Shown here: one piece after another, positions 8,370 to 16,112 of the stretch
Layout: each line of letters opens with the position of its first letter
How positions within the stretch are numbered: the stretch's first letter is position 1
Assembly (NCBI RefSeq): GCF_014773225.1
Contig: NZ_JACXAJ010000005.1
Location: 1-64,000, forward strand
Length of the DNA stretch: 64,000 bases
Direction of reading: 5' to 3'
Source of the DNA: Pontibacter aquaedesilientis
Lineage (GTDB): Bacteria > Bacteroidota > Bacteroidia > Cytophagales > Hymenobacteraceae
Program-made: the position numbers and the translations under genes
Notes under the pieces: generated by a model
What the model was told of the DNA's origin: nothing
Database searches by the model: none
The model's input: only the letters and a program-made list of their open reading frames with translations

Positions 8370-9593
8370 ATGGCTGAAATAACTTGCTCCTTCTGCGGCA
8401 AAAACAAAAAAGACGTATCTGTGATGATATCCGGTATAAACGCGCACATCTGTGACCGTTGCATCGGACAAGCTCAGCAAATTCTGAACGAGGAGAATAA
8501 AATACGCGCCAACAGCCGCACGCCAAAATTCAACCTAATGAAACCCAAGCAGATGAAGGAATACCTTGATCAGTTTGTGGTGGGGCAAGACAATGCGAAA
8601 AAGGTTATGTCGGTGGCAGTATACAACCACTACAAGCGCCTTATGCAGCGCAGCAATGAGGATGATGTGATGATCGAAAAGTCAAACATCATTATGGTAG
8701 GCGAAACTGGAACCGGCAAAACATACTTGGCTCGGATGATGGCTGGTATTCTGCAGGTGCCATTTTGTATCGCTGACGCTACCGTACTGACAGAAGCAGG
8801 CTATGTAGGCGAAGACGTAGAGAGTATCCTGACCAGATTGTTGCAGGCAGCTGACTACAACGTAGAAGCAGCGGAGCGTGGCATTGTGTATATCGACGAG
8901 ATTGACAAGATTGCCCGTAAGAGCGATAACCCGTCGATAACCCGCGATGTGAGCGGCGAAGGTGTACAGCAGGCTTTGCTTAAACTGTTGGAAGGTACCG
9001 TGGTAAACGTTCCGCCACAAGGCGGGCGTAAGCACCCGGAGCAGAAAATGATTACTGTAAACACGGAGAATATCCTCTTCATCTGCGGTGGCGCTTTTGT
9101 AGGTATAGATCGTTTGATCAAAAACCGTTTGAACACACGACCAATCGGCTTCTCCAAATCGAAGCAGGACGAGACAGAAGAGAAAGAAAACTTCCTGAAG
9201 TACCTGACGGCACAGGATCTGAAAAACTTCGGCTTGATTCCGGAATTGATCGGTCGTTTGCCAGTGCTCACCCACCTCGATCCATTGGATAAGGAAACGC
9301 TGCGCCTCATTCTTCTAGAGCCAAAGAACTCTATTGTGAAGCAGTACAAGCGCCTGTTCGAGATGGAAAACATCAGCCTGTCGTTTGATGACGATGCACT
9401 GGATTACATTGTGGAGAAAGCGGCCGAATATAAGTTAGGAGCTCGTGGCTTACGCTCTATCTGCGAAGGCATCATGACCGACGCCATGTTTGAGCTACCA
9501 TCCGATGAAGGGGCAAAAGAACTGTTGATCACCGGCGAATATGCCCGTGAAAAATTTGACAAGTCCCCTTTGAAGCAGTTGCGTGTTGCCTAA
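8370..9593 (+). CDS. clpX: ClpX ATPase subunit of Clp protease
   Basis: AAA+ unfoldase that recognises substrates and threads them into ClpP. The N-terminal zinc finger is complete (CSFCGKN near residue 6, CDRC near residue 28). The Walker A motif is GETGTGKT, Walker B is [11 protein letters not shown], and the GYVGEDVE pore-loop region and the ARGLRSI sensor 2 segment are present. 407 residues is standard. It lies 363 bp downstream of clpP, separated by a terminator, and converges on lpxB across a shared 25-bp hairpin. Confidence 0.97.
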   Translation: MAEITCSFCGKNKKDVSVMISGINAHICDRCIGQAQQILNEENKIRANSRTPKFNLMKPKQMKEYLDQFVVGQDNAKKVMSVAVYNHYKRLMQRSNEDDVMIEKSNIIMVGETGTGKTYLARMMAGILQVPFCIADATVLTEAGYVGEDVESILTRLLQAADYNVEAAERGIVYIDEIDKIARKSDNPSITRDVSGEGVQQALLKLLEGTVVNVPPQGGRKHPEQKMITVNTENILFICGGAFVGIDRLIKNRLNTRPIGFSKSKQDETEEKENFLKYLTAQDLKNFGLIPELIGRLPVLTHLDPLDKETLRLILLEPKNSIVKQYKRLFEMENISLSFDDDALDYIVEKAAEYKLGARGLRSICEGIMTDAMFELPSDEGAKELLITGEYAREKFDKSPLKQLRVA

Positions 9594-9601
9594 GACATTA
9601 A

Positions 9602-9653
9602 TATTAAAAACAAAGGCCTCAGCTGAAATCAGCTGAGGCCTTTGTTTTTAATA
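9602..9653. terminator. Bidirectional terminator between clpX and lpxB
   Basis: A perfect inverted repeat of about 25 bp per arm (9602-9626 with 9629-9653) with flanking A and T runs on both sides, placed between the convergent ends of clpX and lpxB. Confidence 0.9.
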
Positions 9654-9719
9654 TCCTCCAAGGTATAGGTATACCTACACAAGCTATGGACAGGTAGCGA
9701 CCTGCTCCCTCAAAATTTC

Positions 9720-10835
9720 TTAAAACTGCTTCAGGTAGCCCACCATCAACTCTGCGGCACGCTCGGCCGTGCGGTACTCCCCTATTTTCTCTTTTACCAA
9801 AGCGTAGCCTTCTTTCTGCTTTTTGATCGCAAAGTTATCAAACAGAATGTTCTTCAGCTCCGCCACAATCTTCTTGGGTGTAAAGTCGTCCTGTATCAGC
9901 TCTGTTACGACAGGCCGGTTGGCGATCAGGTTAACCAGCGAAATATAGGGCACTTTGATTACCCGCTTACCAATGGCATAGGATATGGCGCTTGTTTTAT
10001 AGCAAACCACTTGCGGTACGCCAAAAAGAGCCGTTTCTAAAGTAGCCGTACCTGACGTTACCAATGCCGCCTTGGAGTGGGCAAGCAAATCATACGTCTG
10101 ATCGTAGATGATCTTGATATTCGGATCTTTGTTATACTGCTCGTAGTACTCCTTAGGGAAATCGGACACGCCAGCCACTACGAACTGGTAGTCACGGAAG
10201 GAAGGCAACACGCTCAGCATCACATCCAGCATGTTCTCTATCTCCTGCTTGCGGCTGCCGGGCAGCAAAGCAATAATGGGTTTGTTGTTTTGGATGTGAT
10301 TGCGGTTCCGGAAATCAGGTGCCGCCATGTGGTCGTTCACAGAGTCCGAAACCGGATTGCCGATGTAGTCTACCTTGTAATCGAAGCCGGCGTAGAATTC
10401 TTCCTCAAAGGGCATGATGACGAACATGCGATCGACCAACTTCTTGATCTTGTGTACCCGGCCCTGGTTCCAGGCCCAAAGCTTAGGCGAGATATAGTAG
10501 AAAACTTTCAGGCCGTTCTCTTTGGCAAACTTGGCCACACGCATGTTGAAGCCAGCATAATCTACCAAAATGACCACATCTGGTTTGAAGGCGGCCACAT
10601 CAGCCTTGCACTCGCGCAGAAAGCCCAGTATCTTAAAAAAATTAGCGGCAGCTTCAGCAAAGCCCATAAAGGCCATCTCCTGGTAATGCTTTACCAGTTG
10701 CATGCCGGCCTCCTGCATCATGTCGCCTCCCCAGCCTCTTATCTCAGCCTCCGGATCTTGCTTGCGGAGCTGCTTAATGAGGTTGGAAGCGTGCAGATCG
10801 CCTGATCGCTCACCAGCTATAATGTAATATTTCAT
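9720..10835 (-). CDS. lpxB: Lipid A disaccharide synthase
   Basis: Glycosyltransferase (GT19) that joins lipid X and UDP-diacylglucosamine to make the disaccharide core of lipid A at the inner membrane. The N-terminus shows the family motif GERSGDLHASNLI; further signatures are WGGD, KPDVVILVDYAGFNMR, YYISPKLWAWNQGR, YIGNPV and LLPGSRKQEI. 371 residues is normal. It shows that the organism makes lipid A, consistent with hldD nearby. It lies 84 bp downstream of queD and may be the end of the uptake-queD transcript or have its own promoter. Confidence 0.96.
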   Translation of the reverse strand: MKYYIIAGERSGDLHASNLIKQLRKQDPEAEIRGWGGDMMQEAGMQLVKHYQEMAFMGFAEAAANFFKILGFLRECKADVAAFKPDVVILVDYAGFNMRVAKFAKENGLKVFYYISPKLWAWNQGRVHKIKKLVDRMFVIMPFEEEFYAGFDYKVDYIGNPVSDSVNDHMAAPDFRNRNHIQNNKPIIALLPGSRKQEIENMLDVMLSVLPSFRDYQFVVAGVSDFPKEYYEQYNKDPNIKIIYDQTYDLLAHSKAALVTSGTATLETALFGVPQVVCYKTSAISYAIGKRVIKVPYISLVNLIANRPVVTELIQDDFTPKKIVAELKNILFDNFAIKKQKEGYALVKEKIGEYRTAERAAELMVGYLKQF

Positions 10836-10919
10836 GTAATGCGTATTCGTTTGGAGCTACCTGGGCAGATGGTACAGCTTGACAGCTATCTGAAAATATA
10901 GCAAGGCGGCTATGAATGC

Positions 10920-11336
10920 TTATTCGCCGAAATACTCCACGTAGTTGCGTGGCGTCTCATATAATTTCAGGCTATGCAGCTTTGCGCTGGAAATTTCAGC
11001 GATCTTGGGCTCCAATATTTTCCAGAATTCAACGACCAGATTCTCTGTGCTGGCCAGTTTGTCTTCCATGAAAGCAACATCCAAGTTCAGGTTTTTATGG
11101 TCAACCTTCTCAATGATGTTCTTGCGGATGAGGGTACTCAGTCTTTTAAGGTCAATCACGAAACCGGTATCGGGATCTGGCTTGCCTTTTACGGTCACGA
11201 TCAGCTCATAATTGTGCCCATGCCAGTTGGTGTTCGCACATGGCCCAAACACCTCCTTATTCTTCGCCAACGACCAGTTTGGGTTGTGCAGCTTGTGGGC
11301 TGCGTTAAAATGCTCTAATCTGCTTACGTAAATCAT
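10920..11336 (-). CDS. queD: 6-pyruvoyl-tetrahydropterin synthase / QueD family
   Basis: Zinc enzyme of the PTPS/QueD family; bacterial members usually convert dihydroneopterin triphosphate to 6-carboxy-tetrahydropterin for queuosine, while some make other pterins. Zinc ligands are visible as HFNAAH (residue about 9) and WHGHNY (about 38-43), with the catalytic cysteine in GPCANTNWHGH. 138 residues is typical. Its ATG follows directly on the stop codon of the ABC permease gene, so translation is coupled. QueD is favoured over eukaryote-like PTPS by the bacterial context, but specificity is not proven. Confidence 0.88.
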   Translation of the reverse strand: MIYVSRLEHFNAAHKLHNPNWSLAKNKEVFGPCANTNWHGHNYELIVTVKGKPDPDTGFVIDLKRLSTLIRKNIIEKVDHKNLNLDVAFMEDKLASTENLVVEFWKILEPKIAEISSAKLHSLKLYETPRNYVEYFGE

Positions 11337-12344
11337 CTAACTACTAAACTTATAATTCTTTCGAGACAGCAAATATACGAAGAAAGGAACACCAAAGAAC
11401 GAAGTAATGATTCCAATTGGCAACCCTGCCGGCGGATACAAAATACGGGAAAGCAAATCGCACAAAAGCATAAAAAAACCACCCACGAAAGCACAGAAAA
11501 GCAGGTTGCTCCGGCCGGTGGTCCCCATCAGACCCCGGGTAACGTGCGGAATGATCAGCCCGACAAAACCGATAGGCCCAGAGGTAGCCACGGCAAAACC
11601 GGTTACGATGGAAACAGTAGCCAATATGGCCCAGCGCGTTTGTGCTACCGGCACACCCAGTGCCTGCGCACGGTCTGCCCCGAGTAACAGTATATTGAGT
11701 TGCTTTTGCAGGAAAGCAAAAAGCAGAAGCGCAACGAGCAGGGCTGTGGCAGGGTATGGCAAAACAGTCCAGCTGGCTCTTTCGAAGCTTCCCATCGACC
11801 AGAAAATAACTGACTTGAGTTTGCCCTCTGAATCCGATAAAAAGGTGAGCAGACCGACAACGGCTGTCATGAGGGAACTGATGGCTATACCTGCCAGCAG
11901 CAGTTGCGCAGGTATAAGCTGCCGTTTGCGGTAACCGAGAATCACCACGACGAGTGTCACGACAAAGGCCCCCGCTAAAGCAAAGACCGGTGGCATGTAG
12001 ATGCCGGCCACTGTCATTTCTACAAAACCGAAAAAAACGATGACGGCTCCGAGCGAAGCACCTGAGGCAGTGCCCAGCAGGTAGGGGTCGGCCAAGCCGT
12101 TGTTGACCATGGCCTGCATCAGGTAACCACAGAACGCCAGTGAAGCCCCGACCACCAAGGCCAGCAAAAGCCGGGGCAGACGCAGGTGCACAATGGCGTA
12201 GTGTGTATTATTGTCCGGGTCGTACTGGGTGAAGGCTTGCCCGATGGTAGCCAGATCGGCTTCGAATGAGCCTACCTGCAAACCCAGCAGCAGCGCCGCC
12301 AGAATAAGCACGAAAGCTACCAGAAAGTAAAGTGCCCTGCTCAT
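11337..12344 (-). CDS. FecCD-family ABC transporter permease
   Basis: Inner-membrane permease of the BtuC/FecCD/FhuB family, which import cobalamin, heme or ferric siderophores. About ten hydrophobic segments are visible in 335 residues, together with the characteristic motifs LRLPRLLLALVVGASLA near the N-terminus, GASLGAVI, and GFVGLIIPHVTR, which contacts the ATPase. The start overlaps the stop of the binding-protein gene by four bases (ATGA). No ATP-binding subunit gene lies in or next to this cluster, so the ATPase must be encoded elsewhere. Confidence 0.92.
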   Translation of the reverse strand: MSRALYFLVAFVLILAALLLGLQVGSFEADLATIGQAFTQYDPDNNTHYAIVHLRLPRLLLALVVGASLAFCGYLMQAMVNNGLADPYLLGTASGASLGAVIVFFGFVEMTVAGIYMPPVFALAGAFVVTLVVVILGYRKRQLIPAQLLLAGIAISSLMTAVVGLLTFLSDSEGKLKSVIFWSMGSFERASWTVLPYPATALLVALLLFAFLQKQLNILLLGADRAQALGVPVAQTRWAILATVSIVTGFAVATSGPIGFVGLIIPHVTRGLMGTTGRSNLLFCAFVGGFFMLLCDLLSRILYPPAGLPIGIITSFFGVPFFVYLLSRKNYKFSS

Positions 12345-13294
12345 GGGTACAAGAAACCTTGCAGTTCAACGATAGACTCCACTACGCGCGGCCCGGGCCG
12401 CTCAATCAGGTTTCCGGTTGGGGCATAGATGCGCTTGTTGCGGTAAGCATCAATTTTGCGGAGTTCCGGGTATAGGCTGAAAAATTCTTTCTCCAGTCGC
12501 TCGATGCTTCCGCCCAGCAATATATCCGGATTCATTTTAAGGATATACTCGCGGGTTAGCGCCGGGTATGGTTGGTCAAATACTTCCTGCACGGCGTTCT
12601 CTGCACCCAGTATGCGAAGCTGGTCTGTCAGGATCGTGTTTTGGCCATAGACATAAATGGGATCGCTCCAGGTGATGGCCAGTACCCGCTGCTTTTGGGC
12701 CTGCTGCTTATACCTGTTTTCAATCACCTGCACCTGCCTCCGGAGCGAATCTGCCAGCTGACTGGCCTGCTGCTGGCGTCCCATAATGCGGCCAATGTCT
12801 TCTATACCTTCGAAAATATCTTCTACGGTGCGGTACTTTTGGTAATAGACAGGTATACCCAGTTCCTCCAATCGGGCGGCTACATCCAAGGGCGTCATTC
12901 CTTCTATGGTGAAAATGAGATCGGGCTTCAGGGCCAGTACCTGCTCGAAGTCCACGGGGTAGTTGTTAACGATGGGTTTACTGTATACCTCAGCCGGGTA
13001 ATCGCACTGCTGGGTGCGGCCCACAATGCTGGCTGTATCGCACACGGCGAAAAGCATTTCGGTCATGGACGAGGCGAAAGCCATCACCCGCTTGGGCGGT
13101 TGCGGCAGGCGCACTTCACGTCCCAGGCCATCTTGTAGCACAACCTCCTCCCCTGTTGGCTGTTTTTTTTCCTGGCTACAGGCCACAGCAATGAGCAAAA
13201 GAAGGAAAGCAATCAGGCGGTTCAGGTATAGAGACAAGGTATAGCTTCGTTTATGTAGGAAAGGTAAGGCGACCATTGGCGCGTCCCGCTCCAT
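12341..13294 (-). CDS. ABC transporter substrate-binding lipoprotein, BtuF-like
   Basis: Periplasmic binding lipoprotein of the BtuF/FhuD fold. A hydrophobic signal with lipobox LIAVAC is followed by the mature start CSQEKK. The TroA-type core shows GREVRLPQPPKRVMAF, the PDLIFTIEGM segment and WSDPIYVYG. The first Met gives a 40-residue pre-sequence; a start at the Met of MVALPF (13276) is possible. Composition and size fit cobalamin or iron-chelate binding; BtuF-like is inference from similarity of layout only. It is the first gene of the operon with the permease and queD, and diverges from hldD across 51 bp that contains the palindrome CGTAAATTTACG (13303-13314). Confidence 0.88.
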   Translation of the reverse strand: MERDAPMVALPFLHKRSYTLSLYLNRLIAFLLLLIAVACSQEKKQPTGEEVVLQDGLGREVRLPQPPKRVMAFASSMTEMLFAVCDTASIVGRTQQCDYPAEVYSKPIVNNYPVDFEQVLALKPDLIFTIEGMTPLDVAARLEELGIPVYYQKYRTVEDIFEGIEDIGRIMGRQQQASQLADSLRRQVQVIENRYKQQAQKQRVLAITWSDPIYVYGQNTILTDQLRILGAENAVQEVFDQPYPALTREYILKMNPDILLGGSIERLEKEFFSLYPELRKIDAYRNKRIYAPTGNLIERPGPRVVESIVELQGFLYP

Positions 13295-13302
13295 TTTATT
13301 TT

Positions 13303-13314
13303 CGTAAATTTACG
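13303..13314. promoter_or_regulatory. 12-bp palindrome in the divergent uptake-operon/hldD spacer
   Basis: CGTAAATTTACG is a perfect palindrome in a 51-bp divergent spacer. It contains TAAATTTA, close to the -7 consensus in both directions, but no TTG stands at the right distance. It may be a promoter core or operator. Confidence 0.3.
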
Positions 13315-13345
13315 CAATTTACATGACAGCCTTTAAATCTGAATT

Positions 13346-14311
13346 ATGATCGTCGTAACTGGAGCTGCCGGCTTTATTGCGAGCTGCCTCGTGAGCAGGC
13401 TCAATGCAGCTAATTTCAATGATATAGTAGTGGTGGACAATTTCTCAGTCGCCAAAAAAGAAGGGAATCTCAAAGGGAAAAACATAAAGGAGTATGTGGA
13501 TCGCGATGGATTCTTTGAGTGGCTGGACGAAAACTACGAGGAAGTAGAGTTCATTTTCCACCTGGGTGCCCGCACCGATACCACTGAGTTCAACAAAGAT
13601 GTTTTCGACCTGCTCAATCTTAACTATTCCAAACAGGTATGGAACGCCTGCTGCGAGTACCAGATTCCGTTGGTGTATGCTTCGTCTGCGGCTACCTATG
13701 GCTCTGGCACCCTGGGCTACGACGACGAAGAAGCGACTATACCTTTGCTGAAGCCGCTTAACCCTTACGGCGACTCCAAAAATGATTTCGATAAGTGGGC
13801 GTTGGAGCAAACAGCGAAGCCTTTCTTTTGGGCCGGCCTCAAATTCTTTAACGTGTATGGCCCTAACGAATACCACAAGGGCAAAATGGCCTCCGTTATT
13901 TTCCACGCCTACAACCAGATAAAAGATCAGGGCAGCATGAAACTGTTCCGCTCCCACAACCCGGACTATGCGGACGGCGAGCAGATGCGCGACTTTGTGT
14001 ATGTGAAGGATGTGGTGGAGGTATGCATGTTCCTGATGCAGCACCGCAAGAACTCCGGAATTTACAACCTAGGCTCCGGCAACGCCCGCACGTTTATGGC
14101 GCTGGCTCTGAATACCTTTGAGGCCATGGGCGTAGAAGCTAACATCGATTTTATGGACACCCCGGAAAACCTGCGAGATAACTACCAGTATTTCACAGAG
14201 GCCAATATGAGCAAGTTGCGCTCTATTGGGTACAACCGGGAGTTCTATACCTTGGAGGAAGGCGTGAAAGATTATGTGCAGAATTACCTGGCGGAGGGAA
14301 AGTATTACTAA
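13346..14311 (+). CDS. hldD: ADP-L-glycero-D-manno-heptose 6-epimerase
   Basis: NAD(P)-dependent short-chain dehydrogenase/reductase that makes ADP-L-glycero-D-manno-heptose for the LPS inner core. The Rossmann motif is MIVVTGAAGFIAS at the N-terminus, the serine of the catalytic site is in YASSAATYG, and the YxxxK pair is YGDSK. The segment FNVYGPNEYHKGKMASV is characteristic of HldD and distinguishes it from GalE or RmlB enzymes. 321 residues is normal. It stands alone between divergent and convergent neighbours, with its own terminator. Confidence 0.94.
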   Translation: MIVVTGAAGFIASCLVSRLNAANFNDIVVVDNFSVAKKEGNLKGKNIKEYVDRDGFFEWLDENYEEVEFIFHLGARTDTTEFNKDVFDLLNLNYSKQVWNACCEYQIPLVYASSAATYGSGTLGYDDEEATIPLLKPLNPYGDSKNDFDKWALEQTAKPFFWAGLKFFNVYGPNEYHKGKMASVIFHAYNQIKDQGSMKLFRSHNPDYADGEQMRDFVYVKDVVEVCMFLMQHRKNSGIYNLGSGNARTFMALALNTFEAMGVEANIDFMDTPENLRDNYQYFTEANMSKLRSIGYNREFYTLEEGVKDYVQNYLAEGKYY

Positions 14312-14352
14312 ATAGTATTGATTTTGCTGGATAAAAATTCGGCAGGTATAGC

Positions 14353-14385
14353 AACGCCCCGCTTATGGTTTTATAAGCGGGGCGT
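14353..14385 (+). terminator. Terminator after hldD
   Basis: 13-bp perfect stem AACGCCCCGCTTA / TAAGCGGGGCGTT with a 7-nt loop and a T run after it. Confidence 0.9.
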
Positions 14386-14420
14386 TTTTAATTAAAGTTG
14401 AGAACCTTGACTTGTAGAAG

Positions 14421-14454
14421 CAACGGAGGCATAACTGTTTATATGCCTAAAGTT
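14421..14454 (-). repeat. attC-like hairpin element C
   Basis: Minus strand: AAC, 3 nt, AGGCATA ... TATGCCT (7-bp stem), 2 nt, GTT. It starts right at the stop codon of the 177-residue gene. It shares the architecture, not the sequence, of elements at 15006 and 15502. Confidence 0.35.
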
Positions 14455-14456
14455 TT

Positions 14457-14990
14457 TCAGAAGCTATACCCTGCTGATACACCAAAATTCTGTGCTAAGA
14501 AACCTGTACTGCTGATCACAGGAGTCCAGTTGAGCCTAAACATAAATCCGTTGCCAATTGGCTGAAATCGATACCCTAAATTTAAATAGCCATTCGTTCC
14601 CCAACCATTCTTATCTATCATTTCAGGATTTGTGGGGCTGTAAATATCCGTACGAGCATAATAAGGCATAACCCCCAAACCCGCCTCTACTGAGCTTTTC
14701 TTTTCACCAATCAAGTAGTTTAAGCCTGCAGGGAAAGCAACAACGCCTGTCGCTTCAGTTCCTGCGTCAGCATTTGAGGTTCCAGTGAATATGCCACCAA
14801 CGCCTAAACGGAACCCAAGTCCACAGGGCACCCCTTTGACGAAGCGCATATCGAAGTTAACCGACGCGTGCAGGCCTTGCCCATAAGCTTCAACAAAAAT
14901 TGCTTTTTTATGGCTTTCGATTGACTGCGTCTGAGCTTCTGCTTGAAAAGAGAATACAATAAGAAGAAGTATGAATAGTTTTGTTTTCAT
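14457..14990 (-). CDS. Secreted hypothetical protein, probable small outer-membrane beta-barrel
   Basis: Not recognised as a named family. A clear signal peptide (MKTKLFILLLIVFSFQAEAQ) is followed by alternating hydrophobic stretches and Gly/aromatic-rich segments (VNFDMRF, LGFRLGVGG, LGVMPYYA, LNLGYRFQP), and it ends in a hydrophobic/aromatic strand with terminal Phe (FGVSAGYSF), as beta-barrel outer-membrane proteins do. 177 residues would suit an 8-stranded barrel. It is the last of three small minus-strand genes bounded by hairpin elements and may be a mobile cassette gene. Confidence 0.7.
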   Translation of the reverse strand: MKTKLFILLLIVFSFQAEAQTQSIESHKKAIFVEAYGQGLHASVNFDMRFVKGVPCGLGFRLGVGGIFTGTSNADAGTEATGVVAFPAGLNYLIGEKKSSVEAGLGVMPYYARTDIYSPTNPEMIDKNGWGTNGYLNLGYRFQPIGNGFMFRLNWTPVISSTGFLAQNFGVSAGYSF

Positions 14991-15005
14991 ATGCTATGGA
15001 TTTTG

Positions 15006-15051
15006 TAACGGCTCTGCTAAAAAGCGTTTTAATGGTTTTTAGGTTTTGTTA
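15006..15051 (-). repeat. attC-like hairpin element B
   Basis: Minus strand: TAAC, then an inner CTAAAAA/TTTTTAG stem, then GTTA. It is clearly similar base by base to the element at 15502-15549 although it follows an unrelated gene. It begins 15 bp after the stop of the 135-residue gene. Confidence 0.5.
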
Positions 15052-15065
15052 GTGGAAGTGCTTCT

Positions 15066-15473
15066 TTAAAACTGTTGCAAAGAATATTCTTCATCAAAAT
15101 TACCAATTAAATCACCGTCTTCAGTCTTTTGTCCAGTATAGAGGAATTTGTTATATCTTATTTTCCCATTTTCAACTTCCATTGAATTTAGGCAACCCAT
15201 TATTCTTTCACTTATGACATTGTCACCTGTAGCAATGTTGAAAATTACAAAATTAAAACCGGGTTCATTCTTTTCTAGATTCCACTTGACTAGAATTAAA
15301 TACTTATTGTCATCAGTCCAAAGAGACAAATCTTGCCAAGCATTATTTTCTAAGTTTATGTTAGTCCTGCCCGACAATTTGATTTCACAGAGAAGATACG
15401 GGGAACCCATTCTGATTTCTCTCGGATTAATAAAGTCAATCTGTAAAGGTCTGCGAACTTTATCTTCTGTCAT
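15066..15473 (-). CDS. Hypothetical protein of cassette-like island
   Basis: Not recognised. 135 residues, no signal peptide or membrane segment, with mixed alpha/beta character (LLCEIKLSG, YLILVKWNL, FNFVIFNIATG); it could be a small soluble beta-rich protein. The DNA is visibly more AT-rich than hldD or the histidine kinase on either side, which suggests foreign origin. It lies between two similar hairpin elements (15006-15051 and 15502-15549), the arrangement of a gene cassette. Confidence 0.6.
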   Translation of the reverse strand: MTEDKVRRPLQIDFINPREIRMGSPYLLCEIKLSGRTNINLENNAWQDLSLWTDDNKYLILVKWNLEKNEPGFNFVIFNIATGDNVISERIMGCLNSMEVENGKIRYNKFLYTGQKTEDGDLIGNFDEEYSLQQF

Positions 15474-15501
15474 TGTTATTTTTATTAATCCTGTATTACC
15501 A

Positions 15502-15549
15502 CCAACGTCTGGGCTTAAAAACGCTTTAGTGATTTTTAGCTTTTGTTGG
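15502..15549 (-). repeat. attC-like hairpin element A
   Basis: Minus strand: CCAAC ... GTTGG perfect outer arms, an inner GCTAAAAA/TTTTTAAGC stem with one extra A, 48 bp long. It overlaps the last codons and stop of the 131-residue gene, as integron attC sites often do. Similar to element B. Confidence 0.5.
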
Positions 15550-15931
15550 CTGATGGATTCCTTTCAAAATAATAAATTGTTTTAGGACTTATAATCTTTA
15601 AAATAATATAGTCCATTAGAAGTGCTGTAATAAAATAGAGAATGGGGTAATTGTCTACTTTGTCACCAAGTACAGGTTCAATCAATTCGGCAATCATAAA
15701 TATTGGGAAAATGCCTTTCTCATAAACTAAATAATACATCCAGCCGAAACTGCCACTACCTGCAATTTCTGGATTTCTTTCTCCAAGTAACCCAACAAGT
15801 ATAGCAAAATATAAAACTTCAAACGCTATCAATAAAATCAGTGAAAGCTTAGACTGATTCAGTCCTAATGTGTTTTTCTCTGGATTTTTGAAACCATATA
15901 TTATCCAAGGGATTAGAATCAGAGAAGACAT
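15536..15931 (-). CDS. Hypothetical membrane protein of cassette-like island
   Basis: Not recognised. 131 residues with about three or four hydrophobic segments (SLILIPWIIYGF, LSLILLIAFEVLYFAILVGLL, YPILYFITALLMDYIIL), so an integral membrane protein. AT-rich DNA unlike the flanking genes. Its stop codon falls inside hairpin element A. It is the first of the three small orphan genes, preceded by hairpin element D. Confidence 0.6.
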   Translation of the reverse strand: MSSLILIPWIIYGFKNPEKNTLGLNQSKLSLILLIAFEVLYFAILVGLLGERNPEIAGSGSFGWMYYLVYEKGIFPIFMIAELIEPVLGDKVDNYPILYFITALLMDYIILKIISPKTIYYFERNPSANKS

Positions 15932-15960
15932 TTCTATTTTCTTTTAAATTTATCTTACAG

Positions 15961-16016
15961 CCAACTATCTGCTAGCAGGAGTACCTACTCCTACTATCTG
16001 CACTATGTGTGGAGTT
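15961..16016 (-). repeat. attC-like hairpin element D
   Basis: Minus strand: TAAC ... AGGAGTA GG TACTCCT ... GTTGG. The inner 7-bp stem is perfect and the outer ends keep AAC and GTT. Sequence otherwise unlike A and B, so membership is tentative. Confidence 0.3.
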
Positions 16017-16112
16017 AATGACTTATAGTTAAATAAATACCTTATCTCAGTACAATATACAACTTTACCAATATTCCAGTTAGCACTTAGAAAAAGAAAG
16101 CTAAACCACCGT

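Noticed and set aside
8682-9373. Long antisense frames over clpX
   Set aside because: Shadows of the clpX coding sequence without any domain or start signal.
13295-13345. Cobalamin riboswitch upstream of the BtuF-like gene
   Set aside because: The divergent spacer is only 51 bp long, far too short for that riboswitch.
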